From positions 132,854 to 196,853 of the forward strand of contig SIJG01000122.1 in NCBI GenBank assembly GCA_023374025.1: a stretch of DNA of 64,000 bases, read 5' to 3'. Shown piece after piece: positions 34,843 to 47,706 of the stretch; the first letter of the stretch is position 1; each line of letters opens with the position of its first letter. This DNA is from Heterodera schachtii (taxonomy: Eukaryota; Nematoda; Chromadorea; Rhabditida; Heteroderidae). A program made the position numbers and the translations under genes. Below the pieces are notes generated by a model, which was not told the DNA's origin, searched no databases, and saw only the letters and a list, made by a program, of their open reading frames with translations.

Positions 34843-35461
34843 ACAAAAATAGCTTTATGAAATTAAATATTTCAACAGTTTCTTGTGCAAAAATTTTTTT
34901 TTCCAAAGTCAATGCCACGTTTTGATCTGCTAACAAAGCATGATTTGTTAACTCAATATAGATAGAGATGAATAAAATTTAATAGATGTAATTAAACGAT
35001 GAAATAATATGTGCAAAAGACAAACAAAAGAACCGCTTCAACCTATCAATTAATCAAAGTAAAGACCATTTAAAATGGATAATTAAATATTATAAATGCT
35101 AATTAGTTAGATGGCGTACCCTTAATTGTTAGCAATCTAATTCAATTCGCTGCTGTACATAATTTTTCTCACATTAATCATTTCACAGAATCTGAGAGAA
35201 GGATTGAATATATATAGCACAATGGGTAGGGAATTTGATTAGAGTTAAGCAAAGGAATAAATACAAAAGTAAAAAGAATTTATATTTAAAAAAGCGTTAC
35301 TATAATTAATAAATTTAAACAACTGATTTATTCATAAATTTTAATAAAAAATATTTTAACATTTTATATTAAAAACAAATTCAAACAAAAAATATATTTA
35401 CCCAGATAAATCTATTAATGAAATAAAAGCCAACGACACTTTAAATTTCCATTCAACTTTT
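34843..35461. other. A+T-rich DNA before the BEL/Pao relic
   Basis: No LTR of the following element was found. Nothing recognisable. Confidence 0.5.
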
Positions 35462-36340
35462 GTGCCTGAGACAAATATTCAATTCATCGAGGAGTTGAAT
35501 ACACTTGAAACCGCACACCACGACAAGCGTTTGAAATTTATAAAATTTATTCTTAAATTTTTATCAAGCGAAAGAAAAGTTTTATTAAAACAGTGGAAAA
35601 AATCAGATAGACGATCAGTGCTATATCCAAATAACATTTTAAAAGATAAAGAATACATTATTTAATTAAGAGAAATTTATTTTAATATGTCTGGAAACAT
35701 TAGAACCCGCATATCTATTTTGGTCAAAAGTTTGAAAAATAAAATTGAAAAATATTTTAAACAAATCGAACAAGTAAAATATGAATTTGATTCCAATGAT
35801 TTAATTGGTTGTTTAAAAAATGATTATATTAAAAAAGAAATATTTAAGTTTGAAAAAACCTTTGATAGTTTAACAGAATTGGATAAAAAATGGAAAAAGA
35901 TACTAAATAAATTAACTACTGAAGACAAAAATGCTGAGATAAAAACACTGAAAAACATGACTATTTAAAAAAATTTTAAGAAGCAGATAGCGTTATTGAT
36001 GAGTTAAAGTCGCTTAATTTAGAGGTAAAGAAAGCAATTCAAAAATTAAAAAGAAATAAGAAAAATAATTCAGGGGATAAAAATGAACATGATGATATGA
36101 TGACGAACCAAATGATGAACAAAATACAAGAAGAATTAACTGATAAAGCCACCGTATACATGTTTATCGTAAAAATAAACATAACAGTCTCCTCTGTCAA
36201 AAGAGGCCAAAACAAACCCGTACTAATCTAATTAATGAAGAAAAATTATATGAAACCCAAACTTTTTCAATTACAAAACAATTTGAAAAGGAAGATGAAG
36301 AAATATTAATGACAATTGAAGCACCAATTATAAATCTTAA
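35462..36340 (+). pseudogene. BEL/Pao gag-like region
   Basis: Lysine-rich open stretches at 35462-35665 and 35687-35968 (SGNIRTRISILVKSLKNKIE, then FDSNDLI) and a further piece DELKSLNLEVKKAIQKLKR near 36000. The charged, probably helical character and the position before the protease suggest gag. No zinc knuckle was recognised. Confidence 0.5.
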
Positions 36341-36350
36341 TGATCTACTG

Positions 36351-36680
36351 AATTAAATTCAATAATTTTACTCGACAATGGTTCACAAAAAAGTTATATA
36401 ACAACAGAACTTGCTAAAAAACTAAATCTTCCAATAATATATCAGAAAACATTAGCACTTTCTACATTCAACCAAACAAAGCGAAAAATTATAGAAAGCC
36501 AAATTGTTCAGATTGGCACTAAAACTCTAGATGGGTCTTATGGAACCGTAACCCTACAAACAATTGATAAAATAACTGATTTAATAAACGTAATCTACAA
36601 AAAAACAATTGATTTCGGCAGAAAAAAATTCCAATAGGATTAAGAATTCCGCATATTCTAATAGGAATTGATCATTATTG
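36351..36680 (+). pseudogene. BEL/Pao protease region
   Basis: LLDNGSQKSYITTELAKKLN has the D(S/T)GS-type active site of Pao proteases, here DNGS. After a frameshift, IPIGLRIPHILIGIDHYW gives the second conserved strand ending in a GxDHYW-type motif. The frame is broken between them. Confidence 0.75.
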
Positions 36681-36894
36681 GCAATTTATTATATAATTCA
36701 AAAATCAGATCGTTACCATCAGGAAATAAAACTGTAAAATAAAATTTGAAAATAATAGATACATTGGGCCATTTAAATAAGAAAAACCGGAAATTCCAAC
36801 AAATTTTGTATGTTTTGGTCGATTAAAAGGAATATTTAAACAATTACTAAAACGAGATTTTACAAAACAAATTAGAAATGGATGTTAATGAAAT

Positions 36895-37520
36895 TGTACC
36901 ATTTAAATCCAAATATTTAACTCATTATTTTGCACATCATCCAGTCATTAAAAAGTTCAAAAATGACAAAAATTAGACCAGTATTTGATGCTTCAGCTAA
37001 GTTACGAGGCAATCGTTCTCTAATGATGAAATATTTTAAGGTCCGAAGAAAATGCCATATTTATGTGAATGATAATGAGATTAAAAAATTATTAAATGAA
37101 TTAAATAAAACTAATAGAGAAATTGAAATGAAAGACCTAGAATCAGAAGATTTAAAATAATACCATTTGATGTTAATGCTTCGCCATTTTTACTGGAAGC
37201 AGTACTTGAATTAAATCTATCAAATTCGACGAAAGGTATGAACATTTCAAAGACATAAATACAAACGATGCTGAACTAGACTTAGAAGATAAAAGGAAAT
37301 TTAAAAATTGTGTAAAGATTAACAGAAAATGCATATGTAGACAAGTAATGATGTGTGAAGACAAAATTAAATAAAATTTTACATTTTTGGAGTAAAGAAA
37401 TTTTCAAACTTGCTTCAATGAACTTACGAGAATTTATTTCTAATCATGAAAAATCTAAGAATGAAATTCAGAAAATTCAGGGCTCTGAAATGCCAAAATT
37501 AGCAAGCTTTTTGGAATAAA
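36895..37520 (+). pseudogene. BEL/Pao reverse transcriptase remnants
   Basis: HYFAHHPVIKK followed in another frame by TKIRPVFDASAKLRGNRSLM, the (K)xRxVxDASAK signature of BEL/Pao RT. A later piece FKLASMNLREFISN matches the region after the catalytic core. The YxDD motif is not found; the core between 37160 and 37360 is unreadable. Confidence 0.75.
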
Positions 37521-37559
37521 ATGAAACATAGAAAATGATGATCTAACAATATCAATCAA

Positions 37560-38270
37560 AATCCCAACGATTACAAATGGAACATCTAAAAGAAACGTAA
37601 TTCATTTAATTGCAAAAAATTTTGATCCAATGGGATTGATTTCACCCGTAATTTTGCCACATAAAAAATTCTTTCAAAACTTATGGAAATCTAAGAAAGA
37701 TTGGGATGACCAACTTAGTAATGAAGAAGAAAAAATTGGAATGAAATAACTTATAAAGTTAAAGCTTTTCCATTTAGAAATTCCATGGTTCACCAGTGAA
37801 CTACACATTTTATCTGACGCATCAAGTAAAGCCTATGCATCTACAGCCTATTTGAAATTAATTGAGTCAAATGAAATATATTTAATTTTTGCTAAAACAA
37901 TACTAACACCTGTAAAAGAATTAACTATTAGTAAATTAGAACTAGTAGCCTTATTAATTGGTACAAGAATTGCTAAATTTATTATAAATGAAGCCAAAAT
38001 TAAAAAAAAATATATATATTTATAGTCAGATTCTAAATGTTCTCAGTTGGCTTAAATATAAAAAAGAATTGCCTACAATTGTAAAAATTGAATAAATGAA
38101 ATAAAAATTACAACAATAATCTTTAACTTAAAATTTCAGTATATAAAACCAAAAGAAAATCCTGCAGATATTGCATCCCGAGGGATGACTGTATATGAAA
38201 TAAAACATTCTATTTTATGGTGGTATGGCCCAAATTGGCTAAAAATCAATTTTGATAAATGGCCATATAA
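37560..38270 (+). pseudogene. BEL/Pao RNase H region
   Basis: IAKNFDPMGLISPVILPHKK (RT end), ELHILSDASSKAYASTAYLK (Asp of RNase H), then LTISKLELVALLIGTRIAKF (Glu region) and KENPADIASRG with WWYGPNWL. This order is diagnostic of BEL/Pao. Stops and frameshifts separate the pieces. Confidence 0.82.
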
Positions 38271-38594
38271 ACAATGAGTTTATTGAAGAAATATAAACTC
38301 AATTGACAAAATCAAATTTGACTAGAAATATAATTAAATCATTTATCAGATGGGAAGATTACAGTTCATGGACGAAATTAAATAATTATATTAAAATTTT
38401 ACTAAAATTTATTCATATATCCGTTCGAGAAAATCCACAAAATTCCAAAAAAAAAAAAAACTTAAATTGAAAAATGTATTAGATTCTAAAAATGAATTAA
38501 TGTATAAACTAAAAGCAGAAAATTATTTATAAGATACATTAAAATGAAATTGAACTAACTGATGAAGAAAATATACAATTGGGAATTTATAACA

Positions 38595-38910
38595 ATTCTA
38601 AAATTTATTGGTTTGTGGCGGACGATTAAAAAAGGCTTCTATTAAAGGAATACATCATATATTTCTTCCAAGAAATCATTACGGTACCTCAATTAATAAT
38701 AATGTTTTACATCACAAATATTTACATGCTGGAACTTTAACGGTTCTTTCTGAACTTAGAAAAATATACTGGATTCCAAAGGGAAAAAAACAATTGACCA
38801 GATTCGTAAAAATGTTTTTATTGTCGTAAGTATAATGCTAAACCATACAAACAACAAATTATGTCATCATTTCCAAAACAATGAGTATAATTATCTACAC
38901 CTTTTAATAA
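38595..38910 (+). pseudogene. BEL/Pao integrase zinc-binding region, truncated
   Basis: NHYGTSINNNVLHHKYLHAG, LTVLSELRKIYWIPKGKKQL, then after a shift CRKYNAKPYKQQIMSSFPKQ. These are the H2C2 finger and the linker to the integrase core. Similarity ends just after, and the DDE core is absent. Confidence 0.8.
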
Positions 38911-41439
38911 TATCGCATGCCTTGAAACCGCGAAATTCTCAGAAAAAAATTCTGGGCTTTAGAAAAAATTTTTTCGTGAAAGTCGAATAAGAAGGAAAGA
39001 TAGAGCAGAAAATTTAAAATGCATTCATTTGTGTGAAAATTATTAATTAAAGAAAACTTTCTCAAACGAATAATATTTAAATATTGAGAAAATACATAAA
39101 AAGAAAATTTAATTACCTGTTTTTTATTTTTTGCAGCAATTAATTGGATAAAAATAATTAGTTTAAATATCTTCATTTAGAAGAACTCAGTAAATATTTA
39201 TAATTAATAACTAATAATTATTTCAAAAATTTAATAAATTAAATATTCTTATTTTTGATATAATGAAATGCATATGAGTTGTTCATTTCAGCAAATCTCC
39301 GATAAATCCATTATTCAAAATAATTGATGGGGCTCCAAATTAAAACTAGTAAAAAAAAAATTACACAAAAGCAAAATTAAGCATTTATTGTTTAAAATAT
39401 TTCAAAATAAAGTGAAACTTTTTATAAATAAAGCTACTTGAAAAATAAATATAAAAGAAAAATAATAAAAAATAAATAATAATATCTATAAAGTAAAAAG
39501 CCCTGAAATAAAACATGCTAAATTTGGCGTTTCCGCATCTGAGACAAATAAAATTTTAAAAATATAAAAACTTACAAAAATAAATATTTAAACATGGGAA
39601 AAATTTTAATGTGTTTATTTTCGTATTTTCATTTTTTATCCTGTTTCAGTTTTAAGGATGAGTAAGATGATCACCTAAATTTTAAAAATGGTGTAATTAA
39701 CAAAAAAAAAATTTTTTTTTAATTGTTTCTAAATTACTTTTTATTCGGAAATCGATTAAACGAGGGAAAATAATTAAAATTTAAATTTTAGTTAAAAATA
39801 AATATTTTATTACAAATATTTTAGTTTTAACTCAGAATATTTAGTCCCCATAATTCTTTGATTATTTAATTTTTTGAAATAAATATGAAGATTTGTCACA
39901 TACTTATATTTTTGCAAGTATATTTTCATTTTATGAACCAGCAGTTTAAAATTTGAAAAATATGCGGCAGATAATATGGCCTAATAGCATTCCATTGAAA
40001 GTGAAGAAATTTTTTAAAAAGAATTGGTAAATATTTAATCATAAACGGAAATATGTAATTAACCAAAGGTAAGCACATGTCATTTAAATATTCTTATTTT
40101 TTACTGAAGAATTTAAAGCATCTCCAAATTTTTTTAAATAAATTACTTTGCCTGGACTCATCTTGGGTGAAATCAAGGTTTTTAAGCGAAACTTAAACTT
40201 TTTTGTTAAATACTGATTTATAACAAATGAAGTAAATTATTTTAAAATATATTCTTTGTATTTTAATTTATATAACTTAAAAGAAAATTATAAAGTATTC
40301 TATTCAAAGTATTTTTTGGTAAGATAATCCTGCTATAATTAAAAATTGTATTTAAATGTTTCAGTGCCTTTTAAATGAAAATATGACCTGCTATTTCGAA
40401 TTGAAAGAGAATTTTCATTATATTTATCAACATTGTTAATAAACAAAGAACAACAAAAATCCTTGTTCGTTTAATATTATAATTTTCGTTAATTTGAATA
40501 AGGATTCTTGAATTAAAATAAAAACAAAAATAAAAAATTTGATAAAAATTATAAAGAAACAAAGAATCTCAATCAATCTTGAACAAAATCAAGGATCTAT
40601 CTATTTCAAAATAACAAACTAAATTAATTGTATTGTTATTGAATAAGACAAAATAAAAAATTAAAGAAAAAAGCAAAAATAACTTAGGAAAAATGAACAA
40701 AGAAGATAAAGCTAAACATTTATGAATAAATCATTTCAATCATATATGTGAAAAAATCATTATGGAAAAATTCGAATTAATAAATGAAAATTAATATAAA
40801 AATTTTATTTTTAATCTGTCTTCATCATTATACATTAACTTCCATTAACAAAGAAATATGATGATTATTTAAATTCATAAATAAACGTGGATTAACATAA
40901 AAAGGATACGCATACACATTGGCAATAAACTAAACACCTAAAGAAAGTCAAAATATTATATATTTAAAGAATTAAATAGTTTAACGAAAAATAAATGATT
41001 TATGAATTATATAATAATTAAAATGGAAATGCATAAGCAATAATTATACCTAATTAAGTCTGAACCTCACCTCGACTAGAATAAAATAATTAATTAGATA
41101 AAAAATATATATTTAGTATCATTTTAAATTGAAAAATTAATAAAAAATTAAAACCCGTAAAAAACTATTATGTTATATTAATATTAACTTAAATAATAAA
41201 ATGAATTTCTTTTTTTTTAAAGATGATTAATTGTGTTTATTTTATATAAAAAATAAAATATAAAAGAACAACATAATTAAAAGATATAACAATTTGTAAC
41301 GGCAATTAATAATAAATATATAAAAAATAATAATTCTAAAAAAATAAGACCTTTAATTACAAACCATCAAAAGGGGCGATTCATTCCCAAAAAATCATCA
41401 AAATAAAAATTTTTTGCTTATAACTCTAAAATGTTCGGA

Positions 41440-41860
41440 AACACATTTTTTGAGTTCTTCTGGTCATAACTTTTTTGAAAGCTAAAGAAATATTTTGAAT
41501 TTGTAGGCTAATAGTGAATACTTATTAATCTAGCAAATTTCCAAAACCTAAAATTCTTCTTAGATTTTAAATTTAAGATTTTATTCTCTAAAAAGCCACT
41601 GCCAGTTCAAAAAAAAATAGGAAAAAAATCCATTATTATGACTAGAGATTTTTTTTAGGCACAAAAAATAGCGAAATAGGCACCTAAAAAGGCATAATAC
41701 AAATATAAACTATTAACATATTTCTTTAAATGAGGCAGGTAACTATTTAAGCTTCAATTAAGTCATACCACTTGATATCATTAGATAGCCGAAAGAGGTC
41801 TCTATTATTCAGTATATTATAAAAAAATTTTTATTGAGTTTCAAAAAAGTTAGGGACAAA
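41440..41860. repeat. Degenerate copy of the foldback core
   Basis: Contains CATAACTTTTTTGAAAGC, GAATTTGTAGGCTAATAG, then TTGATATCATTAGATAGCCG followed by GAGGTCTCTATTATT and GAGTTTCAAAAAAGTTAG. The order recalls the cores of the elements at 11928-12351 and 49760-51011. No terminal repeats or target duplication were found. Confidence 0.4.
41651..41682 (+). repeat. Short dispersed repeat, inverted partner of 378-410
   Basis: TTTTTTAGGCACAAAAAATA then GCGAAATAGGCA. See the partner entry near the window start. Confidence 0.6.
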
Positions 41861-42834
41861 ATTATTGAGTCTAAATATTTCGAAATTTTTGTTATCGTCG
41901 ATAATTGTTTTGAGCTTTAATAAATATTATTTAATTTTGGGTACAGTGTAAGATAAAAATTTAAAAAACCAAAAGCATTGTAAAATGGAAATAGAACCAA
42001 AAAATGCGGCAAAAAAAGGTACCTTATAATCTAAAAGTAAATATTTTATTTAATTAACAATAACAAAATGAAAATTCATGAAGGAACTTTATAAATTATA
42101 ATTAAAAAAAATTACTGAATTTATCAGTATAGCTTAGTCTTTAATAATGCAAATTTTGAAATACAAATAATGTAAAAGGAAAATAAGATTACCAAAAATT
42201 GAATGGAACTTAACTTCGGCAAAATAAAACTATTTATTGTTTGTAATAAAGAAATAAATTAATCTGCAATAAATTATTGAGAAAAATTAATATCCAAAAA
42301 TAAAAATTTCGTACGATAATATGAATATTAATGTTAAAACTTGAAAATTTTTCGAATAAAAGATTTGACGTGAATTTTCTAGTTTTAAAAACACGCAGAG
42401 GCTTGTAAAAGATTTCTCAACATTATCATATCATTAAAATTGATGCAATTTTTGTCAAGTTAACTAATATTTCTAAATAAAATGGTTTTTTAAATTTTAT
42501 TGCTTCAGCGCCGTGAGCAACAAAACTATTGCGGAGAATGAACACATTATTTTAAAGAATAACAGATGGATAATGAAAATAAATAATGTTAAATGAGAAA
42601 CATAGTCATAAAACTTAATTCAAAAATAAGAGATTCCAAATAATATAACACTAACACACTTAAATAAATATTTTTGTTCATTGATATAAGAAAACTAAAT
42701 ACAAAAAGCATAAAATCTTAAAAATATTAAAAAGTATAAAAAATTGAAATGAAAAAGAAAATAAACGAAAAGAAATAAATTATCAAAAATTTTAATAATG
42801 TCAAAAAAGAGATAACATATCAAGAAAATATGAA

Positions 42835-43055
42835 CTTTTTAATTGGAAAACATAAATATTTAATTTAATTTATTAAATCATTTACATATTCAAATATCTT
42901 AATATAAAATAATAAATTTTACCAAAATAAATATATAATTGTTAAAGATAAATTTCTGCTGAAAGAAAATTAAATATTCCGCTAAATAAATTAAAATTTA
43001 ATATTTAGTCATGCAAAGATTTGGGTATATTTTTATTTAAAAAAATAAATTTAAA
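42835..43055 (+). repeat. Dispersed repeat, copy 2 (partner at 22745-23000)
   Basis: Same landmark order as the partner, notably TTCCGCTAAATAAATTAAAA. The resemblance appears to resume at 43180-43250, next to the hAT-type element. Confidence 0.6.
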
Positions 43056-43620
43056 TTTTACAATTAAAAACCCGCAGTAAAAAGCAAAAAATTATTGAAC
43101 AACGTTTTAGTATTAACCAAATAAACAAAAATCAGAATGAATAAAGCGACCTTATGAAAATAGGTCAGAGGCACAAATGAATTTTTATTCGAAGCACGAT
43201 CCAATATAGTCTTTAAAAACCCGAAAATGTAAAACAAAAATATCAAAGTTAATCATAATTATTAGAGTGCAGCGGGACCGGGAATTTTGGACAAAACCGG
43301 GACCGGGACTTGCCGGGACCTGGGAAGCCGGGACCGGGACCGGGACCTCGATTTTTCTTCGGGACCGGGACCGGGAACCGGGACCAACCGGGAAATTTTA
43401 AAAATTCAAAAAATTTTTAAAAAATTCAAATTTTAATTTATTTCAAGTGAAATAATACAATATTAAATTTTATTTTGTTTTTTATTTAATAAAATCCAAA
43501 AGTTAAAGCTAAATTAAATTAATGAAAATTTCAAACTAAATTTATTTCAATTATTTAAAAAAATAATCATTTTTGGACTAAATGATCGAATATTATTAGA
43601 AATTTATTTTACTTTTCTCA

Positions 43621-43730
43621 TCATTTTTTCGGCGCGCTTTTTCCAAAAAACTTTTGTGGAAGAAAGGGGAGACCGGCGGTGCCGATAGGCGCCGCCGGGA
43701 AAAATTTTGAAAATTGAGTGCAATTTGTTA
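43621..43730 (+). repeat. G+C-rich repeat block, copy 1
   Basis: GCGC(G/A)CTTTTTCCAAAAAA..., a purine-rich AAAGGGGAGACCGGCGG, then GCCGATAGGCGCCGCC. The same order occurs at 52621-52730 and 59011-59118, outside any recognised hAT-type element. Confidence 0.7.
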
Positions 43731-43899
43731 ACAGATTATCAACAAAAAGGCAGATTTTTTGGATTTATTAGGCTTAATTTGTACGTATTTTCATTTAAAA
43801 AATAATAAAATATGTATAAATAAAACAAAACTATGAGAAATCATATTTTGTCGATAGGAAAACCATGAGTATACAAAAAGAAAATTCAAAATATTTTAT

Positions 43900-43985
43900 A
43901 TTTCTGTAGAGGGATTGAACCAGGGGAAGGAAGAAAACAAAAGTCAAGGGGACTAGCCACTAGGCCATTTGCTCTTGGTTGTGAC
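43900..43985 (-). ncRNA. tRNA-like sequence (SINE head or tRNA relic)
   Basis: On the minus strand, TGGCCTAGTGGCTAGTCC fits an A-box (TRGCNNAGTGG) and, about 35 bases on, GGTTCAATCCC fits a B-box exactly. Spacing is in the tRNA range. Acceptor pairing is not evident, so a tRNA-derived SINE or relic is more likely than a functional tRNA. Confidence 0.5.
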
Positions 43986-44223
43986 ACTCTTTAAGAATAT
44001 TTTTAATCATTTTTTTAAATTTTTTCCTTTGACTCAAATTTTCATCACTAATTTTCCACTCAGACCCCCATTCTTACCAGTGCTTGTTTTTCCCGGTTCC
44101 CGGTTGCCCTACCGGGACCGGGACCTGAGCTTTTCAAAACCCGGGACCGGGAACCGGGACCGGGACCTCGGATGACCGGGAATTCCCGGCCCGGTCCCGG
44201 TCCCGCTGCACTCTAATAATTAT

Positions 44224-47200
44224 TGCTCAAAAATTCGGTAAGTGAATTTTAAATTAATGTAAATAATATAAAAATAAAAAAGGTTAAAAATAAATATTAC
44301 TTCATAAATGCTAATAACAAGTTAATTGAAAACGTATTTGTCAAATATGTGACATTTAGTTACATGAAAATTTAATTAATAGGAATATATACTAATAACA
44401 TGCTCATAAAACCAAAAATAAACAAATAAATAAAATATCAATCTAAATATTTGCTTTCCAATAACAACACTGAAAAATTATTACAGCTTAAAGCAGTATA
44501 AATTAAACCATTATTCAATATTTTATTAAAGAATTTACTACAAATGCCTGCTGCGTATAGAATTTGGCAAGATGAGAAAAGCTAATAAATTTAAAACTAT
44601 TTTTAAATATATTAAATCGAATAAAATTCAAATAAATACTTAATAAAAAATCAATTTAGTTTAACATTTTAATCATACATTATAATGAATAAAATAAACT
44701 TTATTTTAATTTATATTTTAAATTAACATGGAAATATTAGAAGAAATCGCTCATTGTGTCAACAGCTCACTGATTTTACTAAAGGAGCTGCTTTAGTAAT
44801 TAAGACATAATTGAAATGGACATGCTTTTCATTATTAAACTAAGAACGTTTTTATAATTTACATCAAAATGAAAAAAGAAATTAAAAACTTAATAAACTC
44901 GAATTCTATTAAAATAGTTTTTAAAATCAAAAATTAAGGTAAATTTTTTTTATTATATTAATTAAAATTCAAACAAAAATAAAGTAAAATGTTAAAGAAT
45001 TAATCAAACAAGATGTTTATCATTATTATTTTTATTTTATTTAAAATAATAACATATTCAATTAATTGATAATTGTATAATTAGGAACAATCGAAAAATT
45101 ATAATAATATTTACTGATGTGATGTTTGAATTGAATGGAAATTAAAATTAACGAGAAATCCAACAAAAATATTGATTAAAGTTTTGATAAAATACAAAGG
45201 AAATCTAAAATGCGATAGTTTAATTATAAAAAAGAATTTACAATTATTAAATTAAATTTTTAATATTTAAAATGATAATTTAAAAAATTGATTAAAATAT
45301 TTCAAAATAATTTAATCATTAATATAGCACAAGAGTGAAACTGAATTAATAAATTATTTACCCAAAGATTAAATAAAAATTATAATCACTTTTGATATCG
45401 ATTAAATTTATAAAATTCGCTAAATTCTTTACCTTATATGAGTGGATTCAAAGGTTATTATAAAAAATATAAATTCAGAGAAAAAATTTATTTCATCCCG
45501 CAAAACTAAAAAAAGGCTGTAAAATTAATTATTTTGAACCTAATTTTCTAAATCATATTTCATTATTTGTATTAATTTATTTAAGTAATTTAATGCGCAT
45601 AAAAGGTATGCCGAAAAAATTTTAAAAAATTTCCATCCAATCTTCAGAAAGCCCAATGCGCGCCCAACCCGGCGACACCTATTATTAACGTAAATTTTGC
45701 TATTTATTTTAAAAATTGCTAATAATTTATTTAATATTATAATAAAATATGCTTTTTTAATTTTTAAACAAAATCTGAAATTTATCAAGCAATCAAAATA
45801 TAACTAAATAAAAATCAAAGTCATTTGAAAAAATAATTTATTTAAAAAATGATAATCAATATCCATACAGAAAAAATAGCTTAGTGATGAAAAGTTAAAA
45901 ATAATAATTATATGATGAAAAATAAATTTAGATTTTTTGCTTCAAGACTGTTCTGAATTCATAGATTTTGAATTTGGGGCTTGATAAAAAAAATAGATTT
46001 TGAATAAACATTTTTTATAAAAGATGTAATGAATTAATTTATTTGAAAATTAATAACATAAACAGATATTAAAAATGGAGTAATTAATTTCATAAATTTT
46101 ATCTTGTAGGAGCATCCTAATCTAATGGTAATTTTTACTGAGGACTCATAGACCAGAAAAGTTGTTGCCATGATTAAAAGCCATAATTTTAATGTTTGAA
46201 GTCAAAAATTTGATATGATAATAAAAATTTCGGTCTCTTAAATACTCAATTCTTGGGTTGTAATGCGTGATGAAATACTAATTTTGTTAAAATTTTGCAA
46301 CAATCTGTACTAGATATACACTTGAAAAAAAAGTGTATGTGGATTGAAATAAGACTAAATTACAAAATGCGTAAAACATAAAAATAACATAAAAGAATAT
46401 AAACTTTAAATGAAAAAATGAAAAATAAATTTAAAAAATATAGTTTGTATTCAGTTTGTATGAAATATTAAACATAATTTAATTAATAAACTACTTTAAA
46501 AAATTATGAAATATCATTTAAAAAATAACTTTAGTGATTCGATTTCAAGCACTACTATAGTGTTTTACACAATCTATAAGCTACGTTAAGTAACTTGATT
46601 AATTGGAATCATAATAAAGAAATAAATGAATTAGAATAATGATTTTAATCAAACAAAATATAAAATATGGAAAACTGACTAATAAAAATCGAAAAGAATA
46701 TTTTGAATATTATTTTTTTATTTATGATTGAGGAAAGATAATTTCATCTAATTGATCAGCTGAGTTTAATTTTCAAATTTCATCCCATTGCATTTAAAAA
46801 CTATATATTATTTTGTTTATTTAATAACAATTTTAATAAAGCCTATGAATATTTTGTTCAATTTTTAATAAAAATATATTATTTAGTTTATTCCTATATC
46901 GATCACTTCTAAATTTATAATATACATTTAATATGAAATAAATTAAATATATTTGGAAAATATGTTTAAACCTAATTAAATTTTGCGTAAATTTTATTAG
47001 CAAATTTTATTCACTCCAGCTCTTTGATAAAGAGCTACATTAAATTTGGTGGGTGCAAATTTATTGGAAACCATATTATATTACATATTCTTATATATAA
47101 AATTATTTTTAGATTTTATTTAAAAAAATGTGAAAGAGTAATTTTTGTTAATTAAATGGAATGTAAAAGATTATAAATTCATCTACACACTGTATAAATT

Positions 47201-47503
47201 CATCTACACACTGTGATATTATTCCTTAGATTTAACATTTGTAAATAAATTTTAATTTCAATTTATTTTAATTAATATAAAATTTTCGTTTTACTTAAAA
47301 ACATTGCATTCAGTTTTTAATTACAAAATAAATTCATAAATACTGATTTATTTTAAACAAAATATGTTCAGAGAAATAATTTATTAATATTAAACTATTT
47401 TAGTGTTATTCGAGAGGGATATACAAATATTTGCAACGGCAATGTGTTTTCCAGCCCAAAAAATGTTGTCATTTATTTTTGTTGAATGATTTATTCCGTG
47501 GTG
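44224..47503. other. A+T-rich non-coding DNA
   Basis: No gene recognised. It holds the repeat copy 44696-44843 and a direct repeat of TATAAATTCATCTACACACT (twice in 47172-47213). Confidence 0.6.
44696..44843 (+). repeat. Dispersed repeat, copy 2 (partner at 440-600)
   Basis: Shares ACTTTATTTTAATTTATATT, CATGGAAATATTAGAAGAAA and TTGTGTCAACAGCTCACTGA with the first copy. Confidence 0.7.
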
Positions 47504-47511
47504 CTTATTAT

Positions 47512-47698
47512 TAGAGACCGGACGGGACGGGATCCCGCCGGGATTTGCCGGGACCTCCCGGTCCCGGGTTTTTTGGGCAAACCACCGGGACCGGGAGTCC
47601 CGGAAAAACGGACTCCCGGAGCCGGGATCCCGTCCCGGTCCATTTTCCAAGTCCCGGTCCCGATCCCGGTCCCGGCCATTTCAAAATTCCGGTCTCTA
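47512..47698. mobile_element. hAT-type MITE with GGGACC repeats, 187 bp
   Basis: Ends TAGAGACCGG / CCGGTCTCTA, flanked by a perfect 8-bp duplication CTTATTAT (47504-47511 and 47699-47706). The whole element is built of CCGGGA / TCCCGG runs. Both strands look open only because of this composition. It appears related to the 953-bp element by end type and internal repeat. Confidence 0.88.
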
Positions 47699-47706
47699 CT
47701 TATTAT

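Larger units (their letters stand above)
35462..38910 (+). mobile_element. Decayed BEL/Pao retrotransposon, no LTRs found
   Basis: Domains appear in BEL/Pao order on one strand: gag-like open stretches, protease, reverse transcriptase, RNase H, integrase zinc region, and then the similarity stops near 38910 before the integrase core. The coding sequence is A/T-rich like its surroundings and full of stops and frameshifts, so this is an old copy. Neither LTR nor target duplication was recognised. Confidence 0.85.
38911..43254. other. A+T-rich non-coding DNA
   Basis: No gene recognised. It holds the short repeat 41651-41682, a degenerate foldback-like core at 41440-41860, and the repeat copy at 42835-43055. 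Confidence 0.6.
43263..44215. mobile_element. hAT-type element with GGGACC repeats, 953 bp
   Basis: Ends TAGAGTGCAGCGGGACCGGG and its complement are inverted. They are flanked by a perfect 8-bp duplication ATAATTAT (43255-43262 and 44216-44223). Both subterminal regions are dense in GGGACCGGGA / TCCCGGTCCC. The TAGAG start and 8-bp duplication fit hAT elements. No transposase is seen. It contains a tRNA-like block and a G+C-rich repeat, both listed below. Confidence 0.9.
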
